16,276 nucleotides of DNA from Bacillota bacterium (GTDB lineage Bacteria > Bacillota > Clostridia > Lachnospirales > Lachnospiraceae). The notes under the pieces were generated by a model. It was not told the origin of the DNA. It ran no database searches and saw only the letters and a list, made by a program, of their open reading frames with translations. Below, in pieces: positions 6,704-15,523 of this stretch (its first letter is position 1; each line of letters begins with the position of its first letter). The stretch lies in contig JAEWHR010000132.1 in assembly GCA_023387655.1 (NCBI GenBank), positions 1 through 16,276 on the forward strand, in the 5' to 3' direction. Made by a program: the position numbers and the translations under genes.

Positions 6704-7645
6704 TTATTCTTTAGAGACTTGTAATGCCTCTTTTGATTCAATTAACTCCGTGCGATCACAGATATAAGGAATGGCTTGCTTATGTATTACAATGTTTGCT
6801 TCCGTTGTAGTACCACCATATTCCCCATCTAAAGACCAAGGCATGTCACATTCTGATATAATCTTAACTGAATGGACACGATGATAATAAATGTGTTTCC
6901 CAGTAATCACATTATGCATTAAATCATTTATAATACCACTTAATTCAACCAAATTATGTGGCCTACGAATCAAGAATAATTCAAATAGCCCATCATCTAA
7001 TAACACTTGCGAACCAGTAATACCTCGAAAACCTCCAATGGAATTCGAATTTGCTAACATGCCATAGATAAAATCATCCTCCACTACCTCATCCTCATGT
7101 TCAATGCGAAGATGGTAAACCTTAACGCTGTGAAGTTTACTAATACCACTTAAAATATATGCCATACGACCAAGTACGTTCTTGAAGTTTTGTGGTGTAT
7201 CATAAGAAACGTCTGTAAATAGTCCAAATGCTGCTGTATAAGTAAAATAAGAATTATTCATTGAGCCAACATCACACAACAAAGTAGCACCCTTTACTAT
7301 GATTTCAGCCGCCTTTTCCATGTCTTTCGGGATATTCAGACTATAACCAAAATCATTTGTTGTTCCGGATGGTATGTAGCCAACCGGTAGAGAACAACCA
7401 ACTTCCATAAGTCCTCCTACTACCTCATTTAGGGTGCCATCTCCACCAGAGCACACTATGGCATCACATTTATTATTGGTCGCATATTCCTTTGCTATCT
7501 CTCTGGCATCCATTTTTTGTCTAGTAGGGTATATAACAATCTCATATTCTGTTTTTAAAATTATTTCTAGAATCTGTGAAAGCTTGGTACGTATTCTACC
7601 TCTACCTGCATTTGGATTATAGATAAATAACATCTTTCTTCGCAT
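6704..7645 (-). CDS. Diacylglycerol kinase family lipid kinase
   Basis: The protein is 313 aa from the ATG at 7645, typical for the DgkB/YegS/BmrU group, which phosphorylate diacylglycerol or related lipids at the membrane surface using ATP. The nucleotide-binding motif GGDGTLNEV is at residues 67-75 and PSGTTNDF at 92-99. DDGLFEL is at 217-223 and SLDGE at 271-275, all canonical. The frame opens at a TTG at 7657, but AAAGG directly abuts it, so the ATG at 7645 is preferred (AAAGG 12 bases upstream). It begins 17 bp after the spore-protein stop on the same strand and very likely shares its transcript. In vivo substrate is not determinable; DgkB-like lipid recycling is the default inference. 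Confidence 0.9.
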   Translation of the reverse strand: MRRKMLFIYNPNAGRGRIRTKLSQILEIILKTEYEIVIYPTRQKMDAREIAKEYATNNKCDAIVCSGGDGTLNEVVGGLMEVGCSLPVGYIPSGTTNDFGYSLNIPKDMEKAAEIIVKGATLLCDVGSMNNSYFTYTAAFGLFTDVSYDTPQNFKNVLGRMAYILSGISKLHSVKVYHLRIEHEDEVVEDDFIYGMLANSNSIGGFRGITGSQVLLDDGLFELFLIRRPHNLVELSGIINDLMHNVITGKHIYYHRVHSVKIISECDMPWSLDGEYGGTTTEANIVIHKQAIPYICDRTELIESKEALQVSKE

Positions 7646-7662
7646 TTTAAACGTCAACCTTT

Positions 7663-7908
7663 CTATTCTTCCTTGCTTACATTAAGCATGCTTATATTAA
7701 GCATATTCGTGTCAAGCATTTGCTTTTCCATAGCTTTTCTTTTTCTTGTCATGATACCACCGATACGACCTGTCTCTTTTGCAGATAAAGACCCCCAGCC
7801 ATCTCGTAGTACTTGATCGAACAATCCTAGTTCTTTTGCTATCTCATACTTCATCATATCCTCTGGCTTTACTTTTGACATATCAATCGGTTTTCTTGTT
7901 TTTCCCAT
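7663..7908 (-). CDS. Alpha/beta-type small acid-soluble spore protein
   Basis: The protein is 81 aa. It contains the two blocks of the family: K-Y-E-I-A-K-E-L-G-L at about residues 25-34, which includes the E-I-A site recognised by the germination protease GPR, and ETGRIGGIMTRKRK at about 45-58, matching the G-x-(I/V)-G-G-x-(M/I)-T-(K/R)-R DNA-binding block. Such proteins coat spore DNA and shift it to A-form, protecting it from UV and heat. It resembles the shorter clostridial variants with G-W-G-x-L between the blocks rather than the main Bacillus types. The C-terminus carries three 5-residue repeats (MLDTN, MLNIS, MLNVS). AAGGAG lies six bases before the ATG. The lipid kinase follows 17 bp downstream. 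No confident sigma-G promoter was found. Confidence 0.9.
   Translation of the reverse strand: MGKTRKPIDMSKVKPEDMMKYEIAKELGLFDQVLRDGWGSLSAKETGRIGGIMTRKRKAMEKQMLDTNMLNISMLNVSKEE
7675..7719 (-). repeat. Three 15-bp in-frame repeats at the 3' end of the spore-protein gene
   Basis: The units 7705-7719, 7690-7704 and 7675-7689 encode MLDTN, MLNIS and MLNVS. The last two units differ by one base. They extend the protein beyond the conserved family core. Confidence 0.85.
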
Positions 7909-7916
7909 ATAATATA

Positions 7917-7974
7917 CTCCTTATTGTGTTGCAACATAAGGAAAATGTCAATCCCTAAAAGGTTCCATTTTCCT
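7917..7974 (-). promoter_or_regulatory. Structured leader of the spore-protein gene with competing hairpins
   Basis: Hairpin A is a perfect 9-bp stem, AGGAAAATG with CATTTTCCT (7939-7947 with 7966-7974). Hairpin B pairs CCTTAT (7936-7941) with ATAAGG (7919-7924), covering part of the AAGGAG ribosome binding site (7917-7922). The two share bases 7939-7941 and so exclude each other. The pairing is seen in the sequence; a regulatory role is inferred. Confidence 0.35.
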
Positions 7975-8030
7975 CATATTACTAATTATTTCATACTTAT
8001 TATCTTTTTGGAGTATATCCAATTTACCCT

Positions 8031-8062
8031 ACCATAAACATAACGATAGGCTTTTTTATGGT
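8031..8062. terminator. Weak hairpin at the addA 3' end
   Basis: ACCATAAA (8031-8038) pairs with TTTATGGT (8055-8062) around a 16-base loop, ending 5 bp past the addA stop. There is no GC-rich core and no good T-run on the - strand. Termination after addA is therefore uncertain, and read-through into the spore-protein gene is possible. Confidence 0.25.
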
Positions 8063-8067
8063 TCTAC

Positions 8068-11000
8068 TTAATCCACCTTGATTTCCTTGCCAAGAGAGAA
8101 GGAATAGATTATCTTTTCTTTTACTTTTTTATCTAGAAGTTGATTCAGTGCCTTCTCATAATAGCATATTTGTTCTTGGTACCGCCTTAAGAGTTCTTCT
8201 TCTCCTAGTTCTGCTACTGCATCTGTTTTATAGTCAACTAGAACTATTCCGTCCTCTTCTTCAAAATAAACATCAATGATTCCCTGTATTAATACTAAAT
8301 CTTCACTTTCGTATTCTTCCTTAACCTCTCTTGCAGGTATACCAATCACAAATGGCTGTTCCCGGTAAAGACATCCATTTTGCCACGCTTTCTGCATACG
8401 ATGAGCTAACTCTGACTGAAAAAACCTTGATAGCCGGTCAAAATTAATACCCTCTAAAGATTCTTCTTGAAGGAGTCCACGATTTACTAGCAAAGTGGCA
8501 AACTCTATTAACTCATCTTTTGTATTACTTTTAGAAAAATCAATCAGCTCAAGGATTTTATGAAACAGATTTCCACGTTCTGTTCCTCTTAGCTCTTTGG
8601 GCTCCGATAAAAACTTAGGTATCGTAGGCTCTATTACCATTTGACTTACCTCCTTAATCTTAGGTAAGGTCTCGGTTAAATCCTCATCTACCTGTTGGCT
8701 TAGTTTTTTTAATTCACTTACCGTAGTTTTTATCGGTAGCATAGCCTCTTTTTCATATGGATATCGGAAAGATAATTTTTCTAAAAGATTACCCTCTAGT
8801 TCTTTATCTACTTCCTCCTCTGTACGTTCTATGAAATTTTTAGGATCTAATTCCTCTTGCTTATTCCTTAGATTCGTTTGTTTATCATATTCATCTTCTA
8901 ATAATTCATTGGGAGTAAGGGTGATAACTCGAATTCTTGCGTCATTCAATGCAACAGGGCCAACAAATGAAAAATAATCTTTCGCCAAAGCCAATGTTTG
9001 AAAGCGTAACGGAGTAACACCAGGTGTGGCATCTTGTCTCCATCGATCAAACAAATCGTTGGCATCATTGGCACTTCCAATCATAATTAGTTTTTCCTTC
9101 GCTCTTGTTAATGCGACGTATAAAACTCTTAATTCCTCTCCCAGGTTATCGAGTACAATATTCTTTTTAATCACCTGCTTTAACAGGGTAGGGCACTTTG
9201 TTCTAAGCTGATAATCAATGCACTCCGGTCCAATTCCATAGTCAGCATGTAGTACAATTTTCTCTCTTGCATCCATGGTATTAAACTGTTTTCCCATCCC
9301 AGCAAGTATAACTACCGGAAACTCCAAACCTTTACTTTTATGAATACTCATGATACGAACTGCATTGTCATCCTCAGAAAGAGCTCCAGCTTCTCCATAA
9401 TCAATCTCGAATTTGAGCAACCTTTCGATATAACGGATAAATTGAAATAATCCATGGTAACTACTTTCTTCAAAGGATAGTGCATGTTGAACCAGCAGAT
9501 TTAAGTTGCTTTTTCGTTGCTCCCCACCTGGCATAGCAAAAACAAAAAGATCATATCCTGTTTCTTTAAATAACTCTAAAATTATCTCATGCACTGGGAG
9601 GTAAACAGCTTTTTCTCTTAGTTTATCGAAAATAGCAAAAAATCGGCTTAGCTTTTCTCCTGCTTCTATAAATTCTTGATTGCTAGAATGAGTTCCTTCC
9701 CTTTGCATTACAAAATATTCAAGTGCACACTCTCTTGCAGCATCATAAATAGACAGCTTTTCTGCTTCCTTGGTAGGTTTCACTCTTAGTAGAGATAACT
9801 GTTCTGCACTTAACCCTACTATTGGTGAATACAGTATGGCAGTTAACGGGACATCTTGCCTTGGATTATCCAGTATTCTTAGATAATTTAAAACAGTTTT
9901 TACTTCTAAGGTCTGAAAGTAACCTGTCTGCGTATCTGAATATGCTGGAATTCCTTCTTGTTTTAATACTTCAGTAAAGGTTTCCGACCAACCAGACATC
10001 GTACGTAGCAAAATAACAATATCACGGTATTTACATCGCTCTTGTACTTGTTCTCCTCCGTTTCTCTTAGTAACTAAGAATCCACTGTCGCCATGTACTA
10101 ATTGTTTGATACGCATGGCAACAGCTTTTGCTTCCAGTTCTCGCTTACTAAGTTCTACCGGGTCCTCTTCTAGGGATGTAACATCCATTCTATCTGCAGT
10201 ATCTAATGTTGAATTTTCTTCTTCCTTTAGATTTAGAATAATTAACTCAGTTTTTGTATCCGAAGATAGGAAAGACGTATTGTCTAAATCCATCTCTATC
10301 TTAGGAAAGCTCGCACCAGGGTAAAGGGAAACCTCCTTGGTATATTCAATTCCTCCTAATCCTTTCGTCATAATCTTTTCAAAGACTCCATTAATACTAT
10401 CCAGTACTTCTGCTCTGCTTCGAAAATTCTTACTCAAATCAATACGGCGATATAATCCTTCTTCTGTTGAATACTTTTCGTATTTTTCCATAAATAGCTC
10501 TGGCCTTGCCATACGGAATTTATATATACTTTGTTTCACATCACCAACCATAAAGACATTGGGATGTCCTTTTAAATCCTTGGAGATACTACTTAAGATA
10601 TATTCCTGAACATAGTTACTATCTTGATATTCATCAATCATAATCTCTTCAAATTGTTCGCTCATTTCTCGTGCGACCTTGGTAGGAACAAGTTTCCCAT
10701 CCTCTTTTGTGACTAGAATATTAAGAGCAAAATGCTCTATGTCTGAGAAATCCACAAGATTTTTCTCTTCCTTTGCTGCCTCTAGTCGATTTAAGAATTC
10801 ATGAGCAAGAGATAATAATACTAACATAGGTTTACGAACTTTTATCATATCTAAAAGCATGTCTTCCATTGACTGAAAAAAGAAATCGTCGGCTAAATCA
10901 GATAAAATCTTTTTAACCATTTGGCGTAATGCTTTTACCTCTTCTTTTCTTTCTTCTGTGGTATCTGGCCATTTTTTCGTAGACAACCTAGCAAATGATA

Positions 11001-11832
11001 ACTGTTGAAAGGTCTCTTGATACTCCTCGTATGTCTTTAAAGAAAGAAGTCTCCCTATCATCTCTTGGTCTGATAATAAAGCATCCAAATAAGGTCTGGG
11101 TCCATCCGGAAAGTTTATTATTTCGATTGCCTTTCCACACAAATCAGAAGCCTCACTTAGTAAAACCTTAACATATTGGAGGAGTTGTTTCATCCAACTG
11201 GTTTGATTTAGGTCCTCCTTACTTTCAATCATAAAATCTTTTTCTCTCTCCTCTAACCATTCGTGGGGATAAGGATAACTCTGGGAGAACTGATACAGCT
11301 TTAATATAAAATTTTCGATTGGTTCATCTGACTTTGAAGCAGAATAACATTCAACAAATTCTAAAAATTCTTCCGCTCCTTCCTCATACTTTTCTTCCAA
11401 TAAAGTAGCCAGTACATCAGATTTTAATAGCGTTAATTCTGCTTCCTCTGCAATTCGAAACGATGGATCTAAATCAATCGTATGAAAATGGTTTCGAATT
11501 ACCGATAAACAAAAACTATCAATTGTCGTGATTTGTGCATTATATAAAAGTGTCAACTGTTTTTGCAGGTGAACATTATCTGGCTGTTCCATAACCTTTT
11601 CTTCAATCGCAGCACCAATTCGCTCTCTCATCTCCCCTGCGGCTGCCTTAGTAAATGTAACAATAAGCAGCTGGTCTATATTAATCGGAGAGTTTAAAGA
11701 CGTAATCCGATTGATAATACGTTCAACCAAAACAGCTGTTTTTCCAGATCCCGCAGCCGCGGAGACTAAGAGATTACAATCTCTAATATCAATTACCTTC
11801 TGCTGTTCCGGTGTCCAACTCGTCTTTGCCAA
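8068..11832 (-). CDS. addA: ATP-dependent helicase/nuclease subunit A
   Basis: AddA is the UvrD-type helicase and 3'-strand nuclease of AddAB, which resects double-strand breaks for RecA. From the chosen TTG the protein is 1254 aa. Walker A is at residues 28-32 (GSGKT), and TFTKAAAGEMRERI (motif Ia) follows. DEYQD (motif II) is at 400-404. Then come GDVKQSIYKFR, LSKNFRS, IMSIHKSKGLEFPVV and LYVALTRAKEKL (motifs III-VI). The C-terminal RecB-family nuclease has G-I-I-D, then DYKTD at 1200-1204 and Q-x-x-x-Y, so it looks catalytically intact. Start: in-frame ATGs at 11871 and 11841 have a Shine-Dalgarno directly abutting them, whereas AGGAGG (11842-11847) is nine bases from the TTG at 11832, giving MAKTSWTPEQQKVI. 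It overlaps the end of addB by 44 bp, suggesting translational coupling. Confidence 0.95.
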   Translation of the reverse strand: MAKTSWTPEQQKVIDIRDCNLLVSAAAGSGKTAVLVERIINRITSLNSPINIDQLLIVTFTKAAAGEMRERIGAAIEEKVMEQPDNVHLQKQLTLLYNAQITTIDSFCLSVIRNHFHTIDLDPSFRIAEEAELTLLKSDVLATLLEEKYEEGAEEFLEFVECYSASKSDEPIENFILKLYQFSQSYPYPHEWLEEREKDFMIESKEDLNQTSWMKQLLQYVKVLLSEASDLCGKAIEIINFPDGPRPYLDALLSDQEMIGRLLSLKTYEEYQETFQQLSFARLSTKKWPDTTEERKEEVKALRQMVKKILSDLADDFFFQSMEDMLLDMIKVRKPMLVLLSLAHEFLNRLEAAKEEKNLVDFSDIEHFALNILVTKEDGKLVPTKVAREMSEQFEEIMIDEYQDSNYVQEYILSSISKDLKGHPNVFMVGDVKQSIYKFRMARPELFMEKYEKYSTEEGLYRRIDLSKNFRSRAEVLDSINGVFEKIMTKGLGGIEYTKEVSLYPGASFPKIEMDLDNTSFLSSDTKTELIILNLKEEENSTLDTADRMDVTSLEEDPVELSKRELEAKAVAMRIKQLVHGDSGFLVTKRNGGEQVQERCKYRDIVILLRTMSGWSETFTEVLKQEGIPAYSDTQTGYFQTLEVKTVLNYLRILDNPRQDVPLTAILYSPIVGLSAEQLSLLRVKPTKEAEKLSIYDAARECALEYFVMQREGTHSSNQEFIEAGEKLSRFFAIFDKLREKAVYLPVHEIILELFKETGYDLFVFAMPGGEQRKSNLNLLVQHALSFEESSYHGLFQFIRYIERLLKFEIDYGEAGALSEDDNAVRIMSIHKSKGLEFPVVILAGMGKQFNTMDAREKIVLHADYGIGPECIDYQLRTKCPTLLKQVIKKNIVLDNLGEELRVLYVALTRAKEKLIMIGSANDANDLFDRWRQDATPGVTPLRFQTLALAKDYFSFVGPVALNDARIRVITLTPNELLEDEYDKQTNLRNKQEELDPKNFIERTEEEVDKELEGNLLEKLSFRYPYEKEAMLPIKTTVSELKKLSQQVDEDLTETLPKIKEVSQMVIEPTIPKFLSEPKELRGTERGNLFHKILELIDFSKSNTKDELIEFATLLVNRGLLQEESLEGINFDRLSRFFQSELAHRMQKAWQNGCLYREQPFVIGIPAREVKEEYESEDLVLIQGIIDVYFEEEDGIVLVDYKTDAVAELGEEELLRRYQEQICYYEKALNQLLDKKVKEKIIYSFSLGKEIKVD

Positions 11833-14800
11833 TAAACTCATCCTCCTCTTTGATAAAACTCCATACTTCATCCTTATTTAAGGACTTTAAATTACGATAG
11901 GAAAACCCGTTCACCTTACAATCAAATCCACAAACAGATCCAAAAGAACAATATGCACAAGCATTTCTATTCTTTGCTTTGTAAGGATTGTGTCGAACCT
12001 TCCCATCCATGATTTGTTCACTAAACTTATGCATCAACTCTTTGATGTAATCCATCAAGGCAATCAGATCCTCTTCTTTTGCCACAGAAGATCTCTTTGT
12101 ATAGGTGCCATCCTTCCCTGTTTCTACCGGAATTACTGTTGACTTTGTAGAAGGAGCCAATTCCCCCTCCTCCCCTCGAAAGCTAGTATCAAGGAGCGGT
12201 ACTACAGCCCTAGATGCATTTACAAGACCATTCATCGCTAATTTCTTCTCAATCTCCTCTTCGATGGCATGTGATTTCGTTACGATTGGGTCATCTAAAT
12301 TGTAATAAAAAACACCTGCTGGATGGACCTCGTGATTTGGATATTGCTCTTTCATTAATTCCATGGCAGCACTTAAGTAAACACCTAACTGTAATTGTAA
12401 CCCATAGTATAAACTCATCAAGTCAAAGGAAGTACTACCGGACTTATAGTCAATAACCTTAACGTAGAGCTTACCGTCCTGTTCATATAAATCAACACGG
12501 TCAATACGTCCTCTTAAATTTAGATATCGATCTGCATGAGAAAAATATTGTTCATAGCTTCCAGGCTCAAATACTCCCTGTTTCAATTGATTTGTTAAAG
12601 TCTTTGTTGTCCTCTGCAAGATCCTCTCTACTCTAGTTACTAAATAGGCACTTCTTTTTGAACTTTCAAGAATTCCATTGCCGAAATTCTGGGCAGCCTC
12701 TCTTACACACTGCTCTCCAACAGATACTCGAACCTCCTCCGTAAGTTCATGCCATGAGATTCCTAATTCCTTTAATGCTTTTGAAAAACGTTCCAACGCT
12801 TCATGAAATAAGCTACCAATATCAGGCATTGAAATCTTATATTCTTGCCTTTCCTCTAAGCTTAATCCATACTGGAGAAAATGCGCAAATGCACACGCTG
12901 CATACTTTTCCATACGAGTTACGCTACCAAGTAAGGTTTCACCATAAAGCTTTCTTGCAACTTCTTTTGTTAACCCTTGCTCATAGTTTTGATAGTATAC
13001 CCCTTGTAATACCATATCAAGAGAAATTCTACCTTGCATTTGACCATTCACATATAGGTGATATAATTCCTTCCAAAGCTTAGGTTGTTCTCCCTCATAA
13101 TCGCGAAGAACAGAAATTAAATAGCTTAATCCTTGATCCGTACCAAGTAGCTCATCTTCTCTAGATTTTCTATCTGCATCATAAATCTTTAGTTTTGGAA
13201 ATATCTTGCCTATCTTTCCAAGCAAATATGAAGCACGAATGGACTTTCCTGAAACATCTAATTTACTATAATAAAGATAGAGCTTATTCTGAGGTTTCGT
13301 TAAATTAAGATAGAGATAAAACTCAGTAAGATAAGCGGTCTGACGTTTTGTTGGAGATAATTCTATTTCATGATCTGCAAATAATTGCCTCTCTGCATCG
13401 GATAGGATTCCACCACCTTTATTTGCTTTCGGAACAATACCATCATTCACCCCTAAGAAAAATAATGCTTTAATATCCTTTAACCTAGTTCGTTCGATAT
13501 CGCCTACAAGAATCTGGTCAATACTAGGAGGAATTAAACCTACTTTTGCCTCACGAAAACCTGTGTCAAGGATATCGCGAAATTCCTTTAATGGTAATTC
13601 ATCCTCTCCAAGTAGTTCCACCATTCGATCAAAAATTTCAAGAACCATGGGATAGATTTGCTCATACTCTTTTGCTCTTAGTTTGTCCTCTTCCTCTCCA
13701 TCTTCTTTAAACTTCTCAACAAATTTATTAATCTTTTCCTCTATCTGATAAGTACACAATAAGTTATAAAGAGAGTTTACACAGTCTCTTACCGAGGAGT
13801 CTTTTCTTGTTAATGTTTCATAAAGCGGTGTAAATTCTTTTAATAAACTCTCCCTAACCTCATTGATTTTATCTAAATCAACTTCATAATTTGTCCGATA
13901 GTTTTTCTGCCACTCATATTCATAACGATATTTTCCACGTATACCAAACGCAATGACATAGTTTTCAAAATGATCAATCTCTTCTATCGAAAAATCCGTT
14001 AACCCGCATTTTAAGAAGCGAAACACTGCTTCATAATCAAAGTTATGTGTCACAACATCCAGCGCTGAACGAAGAAATTCTACTACTGGGTTTGCTAAGA
14101 TATTCTTCTTCTGATCCACAAAACAAGGAATGCCAGCAAGGGCTAACTCCCGTTTTACAACATCACCGTATACTTCCATAGCACCAGAAACAATAGCGAT
14201 ATCTTTATAACGATATTTTTCTTCCCGTAGTAATCTTATAATTTCTATCACTGCATGACGTGCTTCTGCCATTGGATCTTTTGCTATTGTAATTGTAACA
14301 TCTTCTTGTTCTTCATTATATGGTCTATATGGAAATCGAAAGATATTCTTTTCTAGTATAGAAAGAGCCTTACTATTACGAAAACGATAGGAGAATCCAC
14401 CATTTTCTTTCGCAACAAGGATTGGCTCCTTTATCTCTACTCTTTCCTCTATCGCAAGATTCGTAAGTTTTTCCATCATCTTACCACTAAGGTGGAATAA
14501 TTGATGTTCTTCCTGTTTACGATTAATCTCTCCCTCTTCTATTGTAATCGTTACCGTAACAGACCTTGCCTTTTTCATTAAGTGTGATAGTAATCTGTAT
14601 TGTGATGGTGTAAATCCCGTAAAGCCATCCAAGCAAATATCACAGTCATTTACAAACGTTGATTCATCAATTACATCGCAAAGAAGATCTAAGATTTCCT
14701 CTGAGTTAATATATTTGTCACGAAGGAACTCTTCGTATGCTTGATAAATTGTCATGATATCCGTTAATTTATAATTAAGAAGAGGCCTCCCTATTGCTAC

Positions 14801-15232
14801 CTCTTTCATCTTTTGTAAATCTTCTGTATGAATGCTATACTGAGCTAATTCCGAGATAATGGATTTCATTTCTTCAATAAATCCCTGCTTTTTTACATTA
14901 GAACCAAATAAAATTAAATCCTTTCGCTTCTCCATCATTACTTTTTTTACAATCATACTTTTACCCGTATCCTCAAGAACTAAACGATCATTACCGCCAG
15001 TTTCCTCAAAAATACGATAAGCCAAACGTAGGAAGCTAAGAATATCAATATTATGAATTCCCTTCTTTGGGTGCATAGTTACCAGATCTTTTTGAGTTTG
15101 AAGTGTAAACTGTTCTGGAACTAAAATTAAGAATTTTCCTTTTGGCTCTTTTAAGGAATCCTCAATTACTTTTTTGTAAAGTCGATAGGACTTCCCTGCA
15201 CCGGAACCTCCTATAACAAATTGTAGCGACAT
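11789..15232 (-). CDS. addB: ATP-dependent helicase/nuclease subunit B
   Basis: The protein is 1147 aa, the usual AddB length. A Walker A motif is at residues 8-15 (GGSGAGKS). The middle has helicase-like remnants, for example LFFLGVNDGIVP. The C-terminal RecB-family nuclease includes GRIDRVD, IDYKSG (Asp928) and Q-L-x-L-G-V-Y. Four cysteines of the family's iron-sulfur cluster are present: Cys780, then Cys1092, Cys1095 and Cys1101 in C-x2-C-x5-C spacing. This cluster staples the nuclease domain. AddB forms a heterodimer with AddA and cuts the 5'-ended strand. GGGAGGAG lies about six bases before the ATG. It is the first gene of the addBA operon, and its upstream leader contains the long heptamer repeat. 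Confidence 0.95.
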   Translation of the reverse strand: MSLQFVIGGSGAGKSYRLYKKVIEDSLKEPKGKFLILVPEQFTLQTQKDLVTMHPKKGIHNIDILSFLRLAYRIFEETGGNDRLVLEDTGKSMIVKKVMMEKRKDLILFGSNVKKQGFIEEMKSIISELAQYSIHTEDLQKMKEVAIGRPLLNYKLTDIMTIYQAYEEFLRDKYINSEEILDLLCDVIDESTFVNDCDICLDGFTGFTPSQYRLLSHLMKKARSVTVTITIEEGEINRKQEEHQLFHLSGKMMEKLTNLAIEERVEIKEPILVAKENGGFSYRFRNSKALSILEKNIFRFPYRPYNEEQEDVTITIAKDPMAEARHAVIEIIRLLREEKYRYKDIAIVSGAMEVYGDVVKRELALAGIPCFVDQKKNILANPVVEFLRSALDVVTHNFDYEAVFRFLKCGLTDFSIEEIDHFENYVIAFGIRGKYRYEYEWQKNYRTNYEVDLDKINEVRESLLKEFTPLYETLTRKDSSVRDCVNSLYNLLCTYQIEEKINKFVEKFKEDGEEEDKLRAKEYEQIYPMVLEIFDRMVELLGEDELPLKEFRDILDTGFREAKVGLIPPSIDQILVGDIERTRLKDIKALFFLGVNDGIVPKANKGGGILSDAERQLFADHEIELSPTKRQTAYLTEFYLYLNLTKPQNKLYLYYSKLDVSGKSIRASYLLGKIGKIFPKLKIYDADRKSREDELLGTDQGLSYLISVLRDYEGEQPKLWKELYHLYVNGQMQGRISLDMVLQGVYYQNYEQGLTKEVARKLYGETLLGSVTRMEKYAACAFAHFLQYGLSLEERQEYKISMPDIGSLFHEALERFSKALKELGISWHELTEEVRVSVGEQCVREAAQNFGNGILESSKRSAYLVTRVERILQRTTKTLTNQLKQGVFEPGSYEQYFSHADRYLNLRGRIDRVDLYEQDGKLYVKVIDYKSGSTSFDLMSLYYGLQLQLGVYLSAAMELMKEQYPNHEVHPAGVFYYNLDDPIVTKSHAIEEEIEKKLAMNGLVNASRAVVPLLDTSFRGEEGELAPSTKSTVIPVETGKDGTYTKRSSVAKEEDLIALMDYIKELMHKFSEQIMDGKVRHNPYKAKNRNACAYCSFGSVCGFDCKVNGFSYRNLKSLNKDEVWSFIKEEDEFIGKDELDTGTAEGN
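11842..11847 (-). promoter_or_regulatory. Ribosome binding site for addA, inside addB
   Basis: AGGAGG lies within the last codons of addB. It touches the ATG at 11841 without a spacer but is nine bases from the TTG at 11832, which favours the TTG start. Confidence 0.55.
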
Positions 15233-15320
15233 TCTTTCTCCTCCCTTCTAGTTATTTATTTATATAACAAGCTAACTCTACAGGATAGGTGGAAACAAAT
15301 TCTTAACATAGTATTGTCCA

Positions 15321-15523
15321 TTCCACTTTCTTGTTCCTGTTTCATGCTTCTTGTTTCCTATTTTCTATTTCTTGTTTCCTATTTTCTATTTCCTGTTTCC
15401 TGTTTCTTGTTCCATGTTTCTTGTTTCTTGCTTCTTGTTCCATGTTTCTTGTTTCCTACTTCATGCTTCCTATTTCCTGTTTCCTATTTCCTGTTTCCTG
15501 CTTCCTGTTTCCCACTTCCTCCC
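15321..15523. repeat. 29 tandem 7-bp repeats in perfect register
   Basis: On the + strand the unit is TC(C/T)T(G/A)(T/C)T; the commonest forms are TCCTGTT, TCTTGTT and TCCTATT. On the - strand, the addB coding strand, this reads AACAGGA and relatives. The 203 bp divide into 29 units with substitutions only and no insertions or deletions. Within the 481-bp gap between addB and the next gene, the rest holds the candidate addB promoter (15580-15609) and AT-rich sequence without a gene. Confidence 0.9.

Noticed and set aside
6478..6741. An 87-codon - strand open frame between the repressor and the lipid kinase
   Set aside because: It runs through the 19-bp repeats and the terminator hairpin, overlaps the end of the lipid kinase gene, has no recognisable domain and no convincing ribosome binding site.
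7923..7951. TTGACA (7946-7951) with CACAAT (7923-7928), 17 bases apart, as a sigma-A promoter of the spore-protein gene
   Set aside because: Transcription would start near 7916, after the AAGGAG site at 7917-7922, so the message would lack its ribosome binding site. A forespore promoter is also expected for such a gene.
9026..9211. Open frames on the + strand across addA and addB (for example 9026-9211, 10106-10324, 12754-13083)
   Set aside because: They lie antisense to strongly supported genes, show no domain features and lack ribosome binding sites.
15321..15523. Possible CRISPR array
   Set aside because: The units are 7 bp and contiguous, with no spacers, and there are no cas genes in the window.
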